64,000 nucleotides of DNA from Trichuris trichiura (lineage: Eukaryota > Nematoda > Enoplea > Trichinellida > Trichuridae): NCBI GenBank assembly GCA_037903355.1, contig JBAJFE010000042.1:2616001-2680000 (forward strand), given 5' to 3'. Shown here one piece after another: positions 10,474 through 25,878 of the stretch. The notes under the pieces are model-generated. The model was not told the DNA's origin and did no database searches. It was given only the letters and a program-made list of their open reading frames with translations. Both the position numbers and the translations under genes were made by a program. The first letter of the stretch is position 1. Each line of letters begins with the position of its first letter.

Positions 10474-13400
10474 TAGCATTTACTGCGGTCTGCAGGAAAC
10501 TAATTTATCTTTTCACTATAAATCGCAAAACTGAGCTGGTCAGAGATGAAGAAACTTCATCAACTAAAAACTTATCCACTTAGCTACGTTTGTTATGTAA
10601 CATAAAAAGCCGTCTTCATTTTTCATAGACGCTGTGAAGTCCACTTCACAAAAACTGTTCTGAAGCAATAAGATCAAACACAGTAACTCAGCCAAATGCA
10701 TGTTCTAAGCATTATGGAAATCCTATAAAATCGATAATTCAAAACTGTTTGGAACTTCACATGAAGCGCAAGAAGAACGATGCAAATGAGAAAACGCTAA
10801 AAAAACGTAAATATTATTAGCAAATTGAAGCAGCACTGAATCTTCGTAGCATAGCCGGTAAAGAATAAATAGGTCCTTTGGAGAACTGTTAATTACTGAT
10901 GGCAGAAATGACATCATGAGAACTTTTACAGGATGTCAAACTATATTTAAATGAACATGCGTCAAATGGTCTTAGCACAACACTGTGAAATGAGAAGACA
11001 ACAAAGGATTAGCAATTCGTAGTCACGGGACGTAGCTTTGAAAAGGATTGTTTCCCAAATCAATAAATGCACAGAATCATTAACTACGCCGTCGATGATA
11101 AAAGCAAATACAGGTACGCCAACGCATAAACTGAAATCTCTTTGAAAACGCAAGATTCTTAACAAGTTTTTAAACACAATTGCTTTAGAGAACGCAGTCA
11201 ACGCAGTTCACTGCAGGTAAGAAAAGAAATTAGGATAGTAACTCTAGATTGTGCAGTTGCAATTGAAAGCTAAAGATCACATTATTTCTCTAAAACGACT
11301 CACATAAAAATTGTTATTCATGCTAGCATCTTTAAACGTCGCCTATTTTACAAACTGTCACAATAAGGGGTTTATTCGAGGTAAGAGCCCAGTCTCCACT
11401 GATAATCTTTGGAAAAGTGAACAAGGCTATAAACATGCTGGGGCACTGGTGAAAAAAGACTAAATTTTTGCATTCGACATCGGCTGAGCTAGGTTTTTGC
11501 TAGTTTGTTTTTTTGGCATTGTATGGAATGCCTACGAAATGCACAAAGTGTACACTGCCTGTGATAGCTCGAAATCAACAGTGTGTGTATATTCTAGCTA
11601 GGATAATGTTTCCAACTCTTTTCTTTGCGTTACAAACAAAGTAATGCTTACAAATGAATGCCCAATGCAAAATGAAGGTAAAGGACTCCCGTAAAACCTG
11701 TTCCACCTACAGACTGAATTTTCTTTGCTGTGGCTGCCCGATTTTAGCACATTTTAAAATTTTCCTAAATTCTTATTAAATTGGAAATAAAATGGTCATC
11801 TTGTTTAGGTAAGTACAAATGCACAGCAGATAGCAGTTGTTTTAGCGAGATACTTCTGGAATTATCATGAAAAAAAATGTATATAGCGCTAAAAGCTGTC
11901 GCTGAGTGTTCTGTCATTACTAACGTTTCCCCTCTGCCTTGGAATGCCTTTACAATGGTTTTTCTCGACTGAAGCAACTAGAAATTGGGGAAGTGCTGAA
12001 ACAGTTGGCGCGCTCTCGAGAAAAAAATGGACTACGGCACGCTTGAGACATATCCACCCCACTTGACTGACCGCAGCCGCTTGACCATGGACCGATGGCG
12101 GTTGATGCCAAAAACTAACGGATCGTGAATTGAAAAGCTATTTTTGGTCTATTCGGTAGATTCTGGCTATCCAATCAGCAGCGCAGAACCATCGTGTAAC
12201 CTGACATGATTAAACGGCGAGGGAAAATCTACGGGATGGTTGCAGGTAAAAGTTAAGAAACTATGTTTTTAGAAAACAATTATAATTTCACGGAGTTACT
12301 GCATTCAGAGTACCTGATTTAAAAATGGTGTGTCATGTTGAGAACGAAGATTACTTTCTTAGTATATTACGCTGGTATAAATGCTGTCTTGTATTTGCTC
12401 GATACGGCGGTGAGTATGATAGTGTTCTTGTTTTCGCCCATGGTAACTTCTTTCGTTCATGTCCCTGATTTAGTCAAAGTCCATTCTTCACTTGTACATC
12501 ATTATCAAACATAAAGAGCCTTAAGAACAAGCTGTTCCCGGGACAATGCAGTTAAAGTCAAACTAATAATAGCAGTCTGGCTAACAGGGTACTAATACTG
12601 ATCCCATCCTGATAAATAATTTAAACTTTTAAATCATCTGCCTCATTTGAGTACTTCCACAGATGCATAATAGTAAGCTAGGAAACAGACAGCATGAATA
12701 TTATCTCACTGTCCTCAAGAATACTGAAGCTTTGCGGTTCAAATAGGTCAGACTTTCTGACAAGTTGCAACGATATACCGCAGTACATGCCTCGCTAATC
12801 ATTATCAAAACGGAATACTTCTTTTGCTGAATGTCTGCGTTTTAAGAAACCGTGCACCTGTTTCGAACATTTCGACAGTTAAAACTGATCGACTGAAATT
12901 AAAACTGAGAAAGAGCCTTCCAGCAAAGTTACGTGAAAGACCAAATATGATTTAATAAAGTATTTTTAATTTACCAGATTTTTTGAATCTAATCGTGCTG
13001 TGACTTTAAACGATGCAAACAATATCATAAATGTCAACTCCATTGGTAAAATAAAATTCATTCGCAGCCCGTTAAGATTAACTTAAATTGTCAAAGCTAT
13101 CGACACTAGCAAATGTTCATACAGTGGTAATGAATCATGGGTGCCCTTTAATGGTGTTCTACAATGTTTTTAACCTTTTATAACGACTGGTGATCATTGA
13201 TAGAAACACAAGGCAATTAAACGCCCATAGCTTTCTAGATTTTCTCTGTCCATCTTCAGCAAAAAATGCAGAATGCATTTTACGTGGATCCAGGAAAACT
13301 TGCAAGACGAACGAGGTAATTGAAATTGGGGTTTAATTTTTCATATCTTAATTTTTAAATGTCTAAATGTTGTATGTTCATGTTCAACTCTTTCCTTTTA

Positions 13401-16400
13401 TCATGTATTGTAACTGGCAAACGTTCTTAAATGTGCTACTCCATAACAGCATTTGTACTTCTATTGTGAAGAAATGCATTCTGGGTAGGACTTTTTGACA
13501 GATTTGCTAACGCAAGACCGGGTACCGCTGTTCGTTTCAGCAATGCCATTTATGCGAATGACTGCAACGTGCGAAAACGTTTTCAAGTTCGAAACTTCAA
13601 AGGTGAAGCTGGATAAAACTGTGAATTAGTAGTTGGTTGAGGCAAAAAGGGAAAATAGGATACAAACTTAAGGGAGCCGGAAGAAAGAAAAGCGATGAAA
13701 ATGGGTAGGCGAAGAGGATAGACAGAAAAAACTATATGAACCAATGAACAGTTATACCAGAACAGAAAAGAAATTAAGGATGGAGGAGACAAAAAACAAA
13801 AATACCAAATGAAAATAAGAAAACTTTATTGTATTCCAAAGATGTCCCTAAATGCATATTCGAATTCATAATGAAAAGCATCCAGTTGTTCATCCAAAAG
13901 TCACTGAACTCTTTCTTTTTTTGATGTTCAGCTGCTGTAGGGTATTTTAGGTAGAATACATCTTTAATACTTCTCAGTGCAAAGCGTAACTGTTAACGTT
14001 GAAGGATACTTAATTCATTCTGACCCTTAGAGCTTTTAGGTAAACACTGCTAATACAATGCCAAGAATTTTTGCATGAAAAAAGACTAAAAAGGCATCGC
14101 TCATAAAACGCGATATACAATTAACTATGGACAAAGAAAAGTAGTTAATGGCACATCAGTTACAGTGCTTCTCACTCAGAAACATGATATTCATGTGGAA
14201 CACATGCTGGAAGAAAAAAATTTAGAAGAGCTGGATCATACAACATGCAGACAGTTAAAATTAAGACAAGAAACATTAAACTCGTATTTATAATTACCTA
14301 CGACTGCTGTGTATGTATTTTGCATTTTCCCTTGAAGAGGGGACAAGACCGGTCCTGAAAACTATGGATATTAAACCAATCTATATTTTTATCAATGCTC
14401 AGCATTCTTTGTAAGAGACTAAATGGAGCTGCTTTTGATAATAACTAACGATATTAAATAATGTTGATCTGACATCCTAACGAAAAGCAGCTCTCTAAAT
14501 ATGATGTGCAAACTTTTAGACTAGTTTGCCAAGAAACCATTCTAGATAATGAAGGCAGCGCAGCCTCGAAATACTTTACTGGAAGCCTGGGTTTACTAAT
14601 TATAAAAGCCGGAGTCCATTTTGCGCTATTAATTTTTTATAACGCAAAATAGTAAACCCACAAATGAATATCAGTAACTCCCATGAAGAACTAATAACGC
14701 CCAGCAAAACTCGAAGCAAGTCCTATCAGTTCTATCTTAAAAACAGTAAACTGATTTTTCGTATTCTCACCAGTTAGTTTTGCAAAGCTAAAATCAATTT
14801 TGATAAATCTTTGTGCGGATATTCGAAGTAACTATATTTTTACATAAGAACTACATTTATGAAAATGGCCTTCGCAAGAACTGTTTCTGCTTCTTTAGCC
14901 AACAGATTTCTGAAGTCTCCGGCAGCATGGTTTTTTTAAAAGAAGGTAAACACACCAAAATATTTGGAATGATTGGCGCCTGTGTTATCAAACTGACAGT
15001 TCCACACACTTGCAGTAGGGCACATTTTTGACTGCAATAAACCAAACAATAGCAAAAAACGTCATAACTAAACGAAGAACAAAAAATGAATTTTTAAATG
15101 TCTCCTAACGTCCGTTTCGCGGGGCACTTAACTTGTGGCTATTGTATTATTTTGAATGACCAGCATAAGGACGAACTCTACGGACCTAATCAAGAGGTAA
15201 ACGCATAGCTAAAAATTGGAATAAAGACAGTGACGTCTATGCCAATTAAAATTAGTTTTGCCTGCCTTCATTTTCAATGGGCTTGTTAACGCGTGCGCGG
15301 TTCTATGGTGCCCACTGTTCCTGTTTTGGGCTGCTGCAGCAGCTTGCTACGAAACTTCAGCTTAATATGACTGTACTAAGTTGTAAAACGTCTTAGAAAT
15401 GGCTTGAGTTCTACGTTAGGATAAAGCGAAAAAGATTTCCCCTCTTTCAGACTCACGTGTGCTTTAATGTCCTAATTTACCGACTTTGATGATTTGTATT
15501 CCTATTAATCCAATGAAATGCCCATTTTGTACCCTTGTTTTTTTGGGTTAGCCTTTTCTAGTTATTAATTCGGAAACAATCTTTTTCATGCTGCAGCAGA
15601 AGTGCTACAACGAATCCACGGAACAGAAGAAATGCAAAGATACCACACTAACGAAGAGTCAAAGTAGCGCCTTAAGTTATGCCATACAAATGAAAAGATA
15701 TAGAACAACTACCTACTTATGCGCAATACTAACAACATACTGAGGAAGAGTTTTCAAAAATACTGACCACCGGCTACTAAGGGGGAAGCTTACAGTAGGT
15801 TCTGCTAATTCAATTTCGATATGATAGACATTTTTGCAATTAGCGGGGAGGTAAGCCTTCTCCTTCTGTTGGCATATGCCCATGAAAACTTGTAAAAATG
15901 TTTACACAACAAAGTATGGCGCGATCATATTTGTGGACCGTAAAGGAATGCATGACATCCTGTTGTGACAAAGAATAGTGAGTGAGTCGAAATAAGGCGC
16001 CTCAGCTATTTCATCAAACCTTAAGATCTACATACACCCTATGGCAAAAAAAGCACACTTGATTTATTGTAATCGTAAAAGTGCTTTTCGTTGGCTTGTT
16101 CAAAACCTATCTCAGTAACAGCAGCGAAGGGGTGAGTAGAATGTACCCGGTTTTGTGTAGCAGGAAAATAAACGAGCAGGTACAAACAAACAACCAACTA
16201 GTTTGCTCTCTGACGTGCCAGAGGGTTCAAATAAAACATCTATCAAGGCAAATTCTTCCAAAAAAAGACCATAAAAACTTACGTTACATTGGTCTAAAGT
16301 ATGTCGAACGACTTATTCTGCAGCGTCTCAGCGGGACAGGTCGTGTCCAAATGACGGAGACCACATTTTTTTTCTGACTGGCTGATCAATTCACTGCTCC

Positions 16401-17150
16401 AGTGACACAAAAAATATCAAAACTGGTCTGTAAAATAAGGTCAATTACCTTGATGCCTCATTTGGGTTCAGCTATACGAATATAAACTATAGCTCCCCTG
16501 CCAAAACACGTAGCAACCTACTTTTCTTTTTGAAAAATTAACCACGTTAAATTGAAAGGCCAACATATCTAAAGAATGCGTATTTAAACACCGTTTTTTA
16601 AAACTAATTATCTGCCTGTGTGACATACTAGCAAAAGCTGCAGAACGGTGGTATACGTCGTTTTCAAGCTCAGGATAAAAGTAATGACTTCATACCGACT
16701 TAACATTCCGTGTGTGATCATAAATCCCGGCCTCCATCGATGGTTAAAATCTGGTTTGGTGAGCACATTAACTTTAAAATTACGAACAAATAACAGTTCG
16801 AACCGCGCTGCTACAAACTAAAGAAACAATTCATATTTGTTTACCATGCCTTCAGTCTAGAAAGTCAAGTGATACATCTCTTCTGCATTAACTCCTTATA
16901 GATAAAAAACACTGCTCAGTTTACTTATTTTTGGAAATAAACAGCGTTAATAAAAAGAAATTATGAACACTTTCTAGTGACAGCAAGCTTATCTTACCTA
17001 CGTTGGATTTTCTTAGGCCAGCTGATGAAACGTGAAAACTTGAGTTTAACGCATTTTTCATAATCGTATGTAAGAAAACTACGAAAGTGAAACTATTAAT
17101 ACACTCGAAGTTGTGACAAATAATTACTATTGGACTAAAAGTAGCAAGCA
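10474..17150. other. Long intergenic stretch, nothing recognised
   Basis: About 6.7 kb of A+T-rich DNA. The longest open frames (10962-11201 minus, 11765-11977 minus, 14813-15031 plus, 16081-16377 plus) are 60-98 codons, show no family motif and no splice-linked partners. No tandem repeat or long hairpin was noticed. Confidence 0.4.
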
Positions 17151-17283
17151 GTTTCCAGCGATGGGAAAAATTAACAATGCTCTCTTAGTCTACTGGAGAA
17201 ATGCTCTTAGCAGAAAATGCTAAGAGCGTTTCTCCGGTAAACTAAGAGAGGATTTGTTAATTTCCCTCCATCCCTGGAAACTC
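17151..17283. repeat. Near-perfect hairpin, arms about 63 bases
   Basis: The left arm begins GTTTCCAGCGATGGGAAAAA and includes CTCTCTTAGTCTACTGGAGA. The right arm includes TCTCCGGTAAACTAAGAGAG and ends CATCCCTGGAAAC. The loop is only about 5 bases (GAAAA) between TGCTCTTAGCA and TGCTAAGAGC. The compact shape fits a foldback MITE or an inverted tandem duplication. It resembles no other copy in the window. Confidence 0.8.
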
Positions 17284-20150
17284 GTTCGCTAGCTAGACAT
17301 TTGCACCTTAACACAGAACTGGTCACGCGCGCAATAAAAGTTTTTAAAAAATTAGGCCTGTTTCATGAATATTTAAATTTTATCCTCTTATAAAAAATGT
17401 CGTGTAAGCAAGCGCATAAGCTGCTTTCACTTTGCTATATTAGGGCTTCTTTTGAAGACTGAACATGTAGCAATCATTGGCGTAAGCTGGTGCATTTCTA
17501 GAAGAAAGCAGGAACAGACAGCTCCATGAAAATGTTAGAACAGATTTTTGTTACTTCTTTTGTCTTTTCTCACATTTCAGCTGGGAGATAATACAAGGAA
17601 GTAGAAAAGCAAAAAGACTAGATCACTTGAAAACAAGCCAAGAAACCGGTTCGCATTTTGACAGAGTTACCGACAACTGCACTCTACCGTATCATGGCCT
17701 TGTCATTGGTCGTAGCTGTTCCGTATTCAACGGCCAACTGTGAGGATGCTTTCTTTTAGTGCCTTTTGCGTTCCTCTTTTCCATGTTGTCTTAGAAGTTG
17801 CAGAACGGTACAAGTGAAATAGAAGCGCAGCGTTTTTCACCTGAAACTTCCATAAACGAAGATATCCAGGTAAAGAATTTCACTTAAGGCATACGTGCTA
17901 GCTTGAACTTGGCGAAAGCACTAGTGATTTTTAAAGCCATGATGAGACAAATTTTTAAAATTACTTGAAAATAATTGAGGAATTAGAATGAAACCAACAT
18001 TACGATAGAAAAACATTTTATTCCAACAGTATGCATGTTTCATCTCAGCGCCTCAACGTTATTTATGACTGAGTTTACATACTACTAATTCGAAATGGCT
18101 TTTATGAACCTCTTACATATCTACCGCTGAGCTTTGAAATGTTGATTTAACAGTTCTAATTTCATTGAAGGTATAGCAAAATTTCAGCTGTATGTGACCA
18201 TAGAAACTTTAACTTCACTCTTCACTGTTCTTGTACGCGTCTGAAAGACATTAGAGCAGAAATCGCAAAGCTGCAATTTTTGAACAACAGTTATTTCTTT
18301 AAGTCCCAAGTCTTCTTTTCAGCTCAACGAAGTTCAAGAAAGTTCTACGCTAACAAGATTTATTTGCACTCACTTTATGGTTCAGCAGGTAATTTGCATA
18401 GGAAGAGATAGTTTTTGTTTGGTGAGCATAATCTTCTTATCAACCTCTTAGTTCTCTAACAAGTGCGATGTAATGCTTCACGCAGAAATCTGAATTTTTT
18501 TACTGTTCATTCAAGATCTTCTTGCTGAATCTCGTTCTCGTTAGCTCAATAGTCGTATCTCTGATTATCTTTACCGTAACTCAGCTATCCTTAGCATTAT
18601 TTTTTCTCCTGCTGTAGGAAACGCACCGAAATGGCAACTCACACGCTTAACCGAAGTAAAGAAAGCAGTGTTTTTAGACAGCTGTGCAGAATAAAACATC
18701 GCTACCTCCGCGGAAGCCCAACTTTAAATCCCTTTCTTTCTGCTAGAATTGGCTATGTAATATGAATATACCTTAAACCTAATTATGAATTTAACAAATC
18801 ACTTATAGACTTACTTAAATATGCCTTATACTGGTTCATCCTTATGTATACCTCATACCTGCTGTTTTAATACCTTTTTCCAGGCAAACCTGGTTGCCCT
18901 TGCCTCGACTGCCAGGAAATCTAGGGCCTTAACTAATCTGTCCGCAAAAAAGGCCAGAATAATAAATTTTTGCTACAGTAAAATTTTAAATGCTGATCAT
19001 TCTGAGAAAGCAGAAAAAAGGAGGAGAAGTTACTTTTCTCAAACTTTGTAGGTTGAACATGTTGCTTACTTCATTTAGTGCTGCGACAGATAAATAGCGT
19101 ACTTATGCATAACCAGGCTGGCACTTGTGATAATGGCAAAGCCTCAAAGCTAGTTCCTGACACGTCGGCGTGACTTGCAATGCTTTACGTTATTTATTTA
19201 AAGTAACTATGCGCGATGTAGAAGATCAGTTATGAGAACACGTCAACCCATCCAAAATTCATTCTATCAACAGCAATAAATGCATGCATTTACTTACAAT
19301 TTGGAAGACCGCCTTACTTCATTCTGAAATGACCAAACGGCCTTTGTACTCGTTAACCTATCCAGCATCAAGGGAAAAAACAGGCAGAGCGGAATATTCA
19401 TAAGTTTGGAAAAACGATGCGTAGGCGACAAAACCACAAAAAGTTTTGTCAGCCAACTCCATGAACAGAGTATCCTGCACATAATGATTTAGTTTTCCAA
19501 AAACAGATCAAACAAACTAGCTGGATTGCTATCCTACAGAACATTGAGCTGTTCAGGAAGGGATGTATTGCTTTCACATCGCAATAGAAGAACGACGCGT
19601 TTATCATTTCCAAAAGTAGTATATGACTGATCTAGCAGGAGTGTTGACTAAACGTCCATGATATTAACTTTAAGACACTGTTTAATTATTTTTACTGTTT
19701 ATCAATTAGTATTTTCACTGCTAAGCTGCGTTTGTAAAAGCACTATAGGAACACTGAATGCATATGAACTTAAAATAATGCATTCCATAAGTAAGACAGA
19801 AATCAGTCTAAATCTCACAAAAACTGCCACTCCTTCAGTAAATGACAACCAACAACACCTTTTCCTACAGCTGAAAATAGTTTCCAGCTAGGAAACAACC
19901 GCAGCGGTAGGGCGCAATAACCTCGCCGTCTGATTTAGCATGCTAGCATGCAGAGAAGACAGTGGATTAACACTTCAGCTAATCGTTAGGTTCGTAATCG
20001 ACGATGAAAGAGATAGGATAGGTGTCATAGGAAGCATATCCCAAAGGAATGCAATAAAACGAAAATTCCTATTTCTGTAAGTAAGGTTCTTCGTTCCAAG
20101 ACGAAGAGGCGACTCAGAAAACACTCCTGCCGAGCGCTGCTTTCATGAAC
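17284..20150. other. Intergenic, nothing recognised
   Basis: Low-complexity A+T-rich sequence with 60-77 codon frames only. I see no conserved protein or RNA signature. Confidence 0.4.
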
Positions 20151-20591
<441 letters not shown>

Positions 20592-21885
20592 AACAAGAAT
20601 GAACATAAATTTCAGGACTTACGATCAAGCATACGTTGAATTCAATGGAAGGCATCAAAACATCTAATTGGAGGTCGTCCTAAGTCGACTACGTCGTCTT
20701 AAGGAGGAGCACACTTCCCTAAGAGCAAACAGACGCTAGTTTTCTTGCACAATTCAAGAGAATCAATTGCATATACTTTTTTGGTAGTATCGACCCATGC
20801 CTCCCTTGTAGGTACTTATTTCTGAATACTTTTTACAAACTGCTGCATTTACAGAAATTGACAGACGCCAGTTTGAACCTTTGTAATTGACCATCGCATC
20901 CACTCCGCGGAACTTTCCAATTCTCAAAACTGATGTCCCAGTTAACCTGATTAAACCTACTTCTCCTACTGTACTTTGGAAGTAATCGCTTTTATTCGCA
21001 TAATTACGAATAACTACGCCTGATCTGGAAGCCTCATAACACTTACCTGTTCATATTTTTGCTGTACTAAACGAGTTTTCCGCGACGTCTCAAGCTACGA
21101 AAACCATACGGCTGTCACAAAAGTGCATACTCATTTTCCGATTCTCACATTTGCCAAGAAACAAAAGGAAAATAAGCTGGTTCCACTGACTTAATTTAAT
21201 GTTTAGAAAAAATTAGACTGTCCCTATTTCGTAAACTACTATGCTAATGTCGATAAAACCAGCCAATTATTCGCAGCAGTAGACTGCAGACAGAAAGCTT
21301 TATTGCTAAGCGAAATTAGGAGGTCACATGCTCGTTTCGTTGAGCCGAACTTTAGCCAGTTGTGCCAAAATCATAAAGTTTGAGAGTCTATTGTTTAAAG
21401 AGAGCGTAATTAAAAGGGACTTTTTCATTCTCTCTGAACGCAGTCATTAAACTATTAAGTCTGTACCTTTTTCTTTCATTAATAAATTCGAAGCTGAAGA
21501 CGGGGCCAACCGCGTTAAGAAAACTGTGCCTGTTATTACAACTACTGATATATTCAATAAAGAATAACACATTCAATAAAAACATCCGTATTTTATAAAG
21601 TATTAAATTCAACAAGGCAAGAATTAAAAGTCGCAGCATGTGATTAACTGTAAAACAGCAGTATGCTTTTAATTAGCAACAGAACTCTTTAGATCGCTTA
21701 GCGAAATGTGGTGTTTTCCAAATGATCCTAGCGCTGCTACTTGTACCACCGTAAGGCAAACAGAAAAATATCAAAACTGGCACGTTATATGCAAGACCTG
21801 TAGATGGAAGTTTACCTTGCATTTTGGATTTTGAGATAATTAAACACCTATAAAAAATGAATACATATTTAATGCCCCGATCGCC
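20592..21885. other. Intergenic, nothing recognised
   Basis: No motif-bearing frame. A minus-strand 83-codon frame at 21388-21639 is hydrophobic and unassigned. Confidence 0.35.
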
Positions 21886-21932
21886 TGCCGAACTATAGTG
21901 GTCGCTGTAGAAAAAGTTCTTAATCGCCACTA
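21886..21932. repeat. Short inverted repeat around ACTATAGTGG
   Basis: AACTATAGTGG at about 21890 is mirrored by CCACTATAGT at about 21928 with a spacer of about 20 bases. It lies at the start of an unassigned 102-codon plus-strand frame (21898-22206). Function unknown. Confidence 0.55.
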
Positions 21933-24900
21933 TAGTATAACAAAGCGCAATCTGGTAAAAGCTATGACCAGAAGTTTTATTAACCAGAGAGAAATAGACA
22001 AAAATTTAGAAGACAATAAAATGCCACACCAACTCGCGTGCAAAAAATGGTTCCAATCTTTTGGCATACTTGCACCAATTGTTCACTCTTACTACATCAC
22101 ATCACAATTAAACCATTACTGGAGGAGTGTATCTAAGGCAAGTATCCATCAAATTTCAACGAGTAAATTTTCAGCAGACTTGTGCAAGGATAGCAAAATT
22201 TTATAAGAAATACACCAACGTATAAAGACAGCTTCACGAGAAAAATAAACGTAATAAACTCCAACAGATTCAGTATGCTCTAAGAGAGACTTAGAAAGGT
22301 TAAAGGAATTCGTAGTTTACCTGGTGGTTCTCCTTGAAGGCCAGGGAATTGCAGCTTTGATCCTTCGTACTCTGAGCAATCATCTCTACTAGAAGCAAAG
22401 TAGACGCACGAACGAACTGGGCCAGTCATTTAAATAGTAGAGAGTAAAGTAAAAAGTGTCTGTCAACAGGAATACGAGACATTCCTTTCAATAGTCTGGA
22501 CCGGAACGTAGCGGCGTTCAGGCAGCCGAAACTAAAACTCTGACCACAGACAACCAACATCCTGACTGATAACATGAAAGTGCAGCACCAGCAGGACGTA
22601 GTCTGCATCCAGTTTCGACAGCGACAGCGATAAAGCTGGCACGTGCCACGTGAAGAGACGGGCAAAGAGTTCGACCCAGTCGCGTCGGCGGCAATTGCAG
22701 ACAGCCTAGGAGACGGACAACATTTAAAATGTCGCTGTCTACAGTTTAGCTCAGACGAAAGCTTTCCCAAAATTGGCACCATTTTGTTTTTTTTGCGACT
22801 CCAACGCCTGCGGTACTACTCAGGCAGCCTTGCCCGCCTGGAGATTGAATAAATTGTTTCTGTCTGCGCTGTGGCCCGGTTAAGTTTTTACTCCAAAGTT
22901 CCAACGCTCGTCTGCGCTGACTCAGTTAACCATAGCCCGCATAAATTGCAAATACGGCCCACCCTAACGTGAACACTTTGAACGTCCTTTCAGCGAACAT
23001 AATACTTCTTTTAAGGACAAGCACTTTTTCGTCAATTTTCAATTTATTATTCCATATTGCAAAATCACTGCAAGAAAAGTTCATAGGCGCTCAAAATCTT
23101 TCCTCGAAACTGCTCCCTTGAGACGTTAAAGTACAGGACAACTGGAGCAAAAGATGATCATTAGATTGCCAATGAAATGCTGCCCACTGCTTGGTGCGTT
23201 GATGTGCAAACTAATGCCACACGAAACAATTCGCTCTGCGGAATGAGCTTTACGATTTAGACTAACAAAAAGCAGCATAACCTACGGCAAACTACTTCCT
23301 GAATTAGTTGAATATTCACGGAAAGTCAGACAAGATAAATTTTGTCGAAAGAGAATGAATATTCGATCAGTGCTGTCGTCAGACAGCGTTCGTCACTTTT
23401 TGATAAAATTCTAAGCCACCAAGCTCCTTTCCTAACTGATAGTTCTACTCGTAGTGTTTTCAAAAGTTAATTGTCTTGGAAAAGGCTTCATACAGTCGTG
23501 ATTAAAGATTAGGTATGAAACTGTCGGTTACAGCTCAACGGTGCCGCAGTGCAGATGAACCTGTCTAACATAATGTGATTAAGATGCAAAAATTCAAATG
23601 AAAGCATTTAAACGCGGCCGTACTCCCAGCTGAGACTATAAATATGCTATTCTGTGCTCTCTAAAAGGTTAAAACGATCGTTTGATTTCCAATAAGCTGA
23701 AGTATTTTAAGATTATGCTAAGGTGCACAAAATTAGAAAATAAAAGTTAGACGATAAAAAGTCGATTTGTTTCTTCAAGGTTAGCCGTGAGTTCTCATAA
23801 ATAACTTCATTTTTTCATGTTTAGCACAGGTAGCCATCAAAATGATTATTTTTGTTCCATTCCAGTAAACGCATTTACGAAGGCAAATAGCACCTGAAAA
23901 TGAAAATGGAAAAAAAGAAATCCAAAAATCGTTACACTTCAACAACTTTGCCACAAATTATTCGTGGTGAGCCATTACAAGAAACCAAAAGGCTCAGTTC
24001 TCTATAGCTTCCCAAGGCATGATAATTTATAGCAACAGTTTGCTTGGGTCTTTTTCATTTGTTCTCAGTGCCATTTCAAATAATAGGCACCATAAGAAAT
24101 TCAGAATATGCAACAGGCAAAGTCTATAGGTTATATACTGAACACAGTCATGATGTACGTATACTTTGCTTTGTAAGCGAAATTGGAACCAGAATAAACG
24201 TCTATTGCTGTTTTTCCGTTTCCAGGTCACTTTGCTGATTTGAAGCTTTCATTACACAGTTTCTAGGCATACTTTCTAAAAGCTAGTTGTCTAATTATTT
24301 TCACTGTCGAACACTTGTCAGCATTCCTTACTGACGTGAACATATTTAGTAGAAGACTGCTATTGTTAAGCAATGCTTTATTATATTGAAAATATGCTGA
24401 CACCTGACAGACGTTTATATTTGCACCCCAGACAAGTAAGCTTTAAAAAATACCACTAACGCATAGGACAGATTACGTTGGCGTACTGCCGTTAGTCTAT
24501 ATGGCTACATTAAAAATGTGCCCTGCTCAAGTATCCTGCTTATCTACAGACAGTGACTGCACATGTTTTCCATGAACTTGCATAGGGTTACTGTTAAATG
24601 AGTGAAACAAAAAGCCACGTTGTTCTATGGGTGGTTAAGGTAGCGTTGATACCTAAAACAAATCTAAAACTGCACATAACGTATCCCATGAAAAATTCAG
24701 TTTAAAAATCGAAGCGCTAAAAAAAGTTTATTTCACTTTGAAAATTTTAGTGGAGACTGTTGTCGTGTATCCACTGTTAGTTACTTGCCAAGCCTGCAGA
24801 GAAGTCTCGTTCTCTTTGAAGGACGTGGAAATATTCTAAAATGGTTAATAGTTAGCAAGTTTGCGCAGTTTGCTTAAGCTTCAAAATTTTGCTAGTATTT

Positions 24901-25878
24901 CCCACTCCTCCGCTAACGAGTGCATACTGCTTTGCCAAGTTCCATATATTCTGCTAAAAAGTAACTTATAACAGCACTGCCCTTCCGTCTACTGTCTTTT
25001 ACTTCTTGAAAAAAAACAAACCGTGAGCAAAAATGTTAGCCTTATTGCAACGAAGAAGTAGACTGCACACAAAGAAAACAATGCAATGCAACCTACGGCG
25101 AATAAAACGATTTTGTTTCTCAAAATCTTTGCCAAAACTTTTTGAAAGTAGTTTTTCCATGTTCTTGATGGCAGATAAAAGCAATGGTTAGAATGAACGA
25201 AGAGGAATTACTAAGAGGCAAAAATGTACTTGATTTATTAAAAGGAAAAGAAAAAAGAAGGAAGTTAATAACATTTAAAGCCTGTAGGCAGCCTCACTCC
25301 GTATGCTTCACCTAATTTGAAAATCACTAGAGTTCATTCTAACAACAAAAGCCTTGGTAACTCGGGCGCAAATGTTCACTTAAGCTTTTTGCCGTAGTAA
25401 ATCCGTAAGAAAGCAGCTGCATGAAGCAGTAGAAACTTGTAACAAGCAATTTCAGTCTTAAAAGTATGAACATGTGAATGCAGAAGCAATATATTAATTT
25501 TTCACTTTCAGCATTAATTTTTTTAAAAACGTCGTTCACTTTGTTTTAAATGGAAAATCATTACAGTTCCGTTCAGTTTTTGTGTCATTTCCATGGTCAA
25601 GATTACAATAAATCCTTATGGACTTTGCTGGACATGTTCCGCTGCATAACACTGGAAATGCTGGAATGGATAGTCCGTAGCTGCAAAAATGTGGAGCAGA
25701 CGTTTACCGGTAAAATGAACCATTATTTTTTCCATCAAAAATTAATAGAACGGCGTTGTCTTGACTTACCTTTTGTTCTTCTATCTCAGCATTTCCAATT
25801 TTAAAACTATAGTGCATGCGTGTTTTGCTTCAAAGAAGCGAAAGCAGGTCAACTCAATGTAGGCCGTTCCTTGGGAGC
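21933..25878. other. Intergenic, with a less A+T-rich patch at 22.47-22.97 kb
   Basis: Most of this stretch is featureless. The patch at about 22470-22970 has more G+C than its surroundings, open frames on both strands (22426-22782 minus; 22643-22852 plus) and a TTGAATAAATTG poly(A)-like word at about 22847. I could not match its translations to a family. It may be the remnant of a retroelement or an unrecognised exon. Confidence 0.3.

Noticed and set aside
21898..22206. 102-codon plus-strand frame
   Set aside because: It has no recognised domain and starts within a short inverted repeat; insufficient to call a gene.
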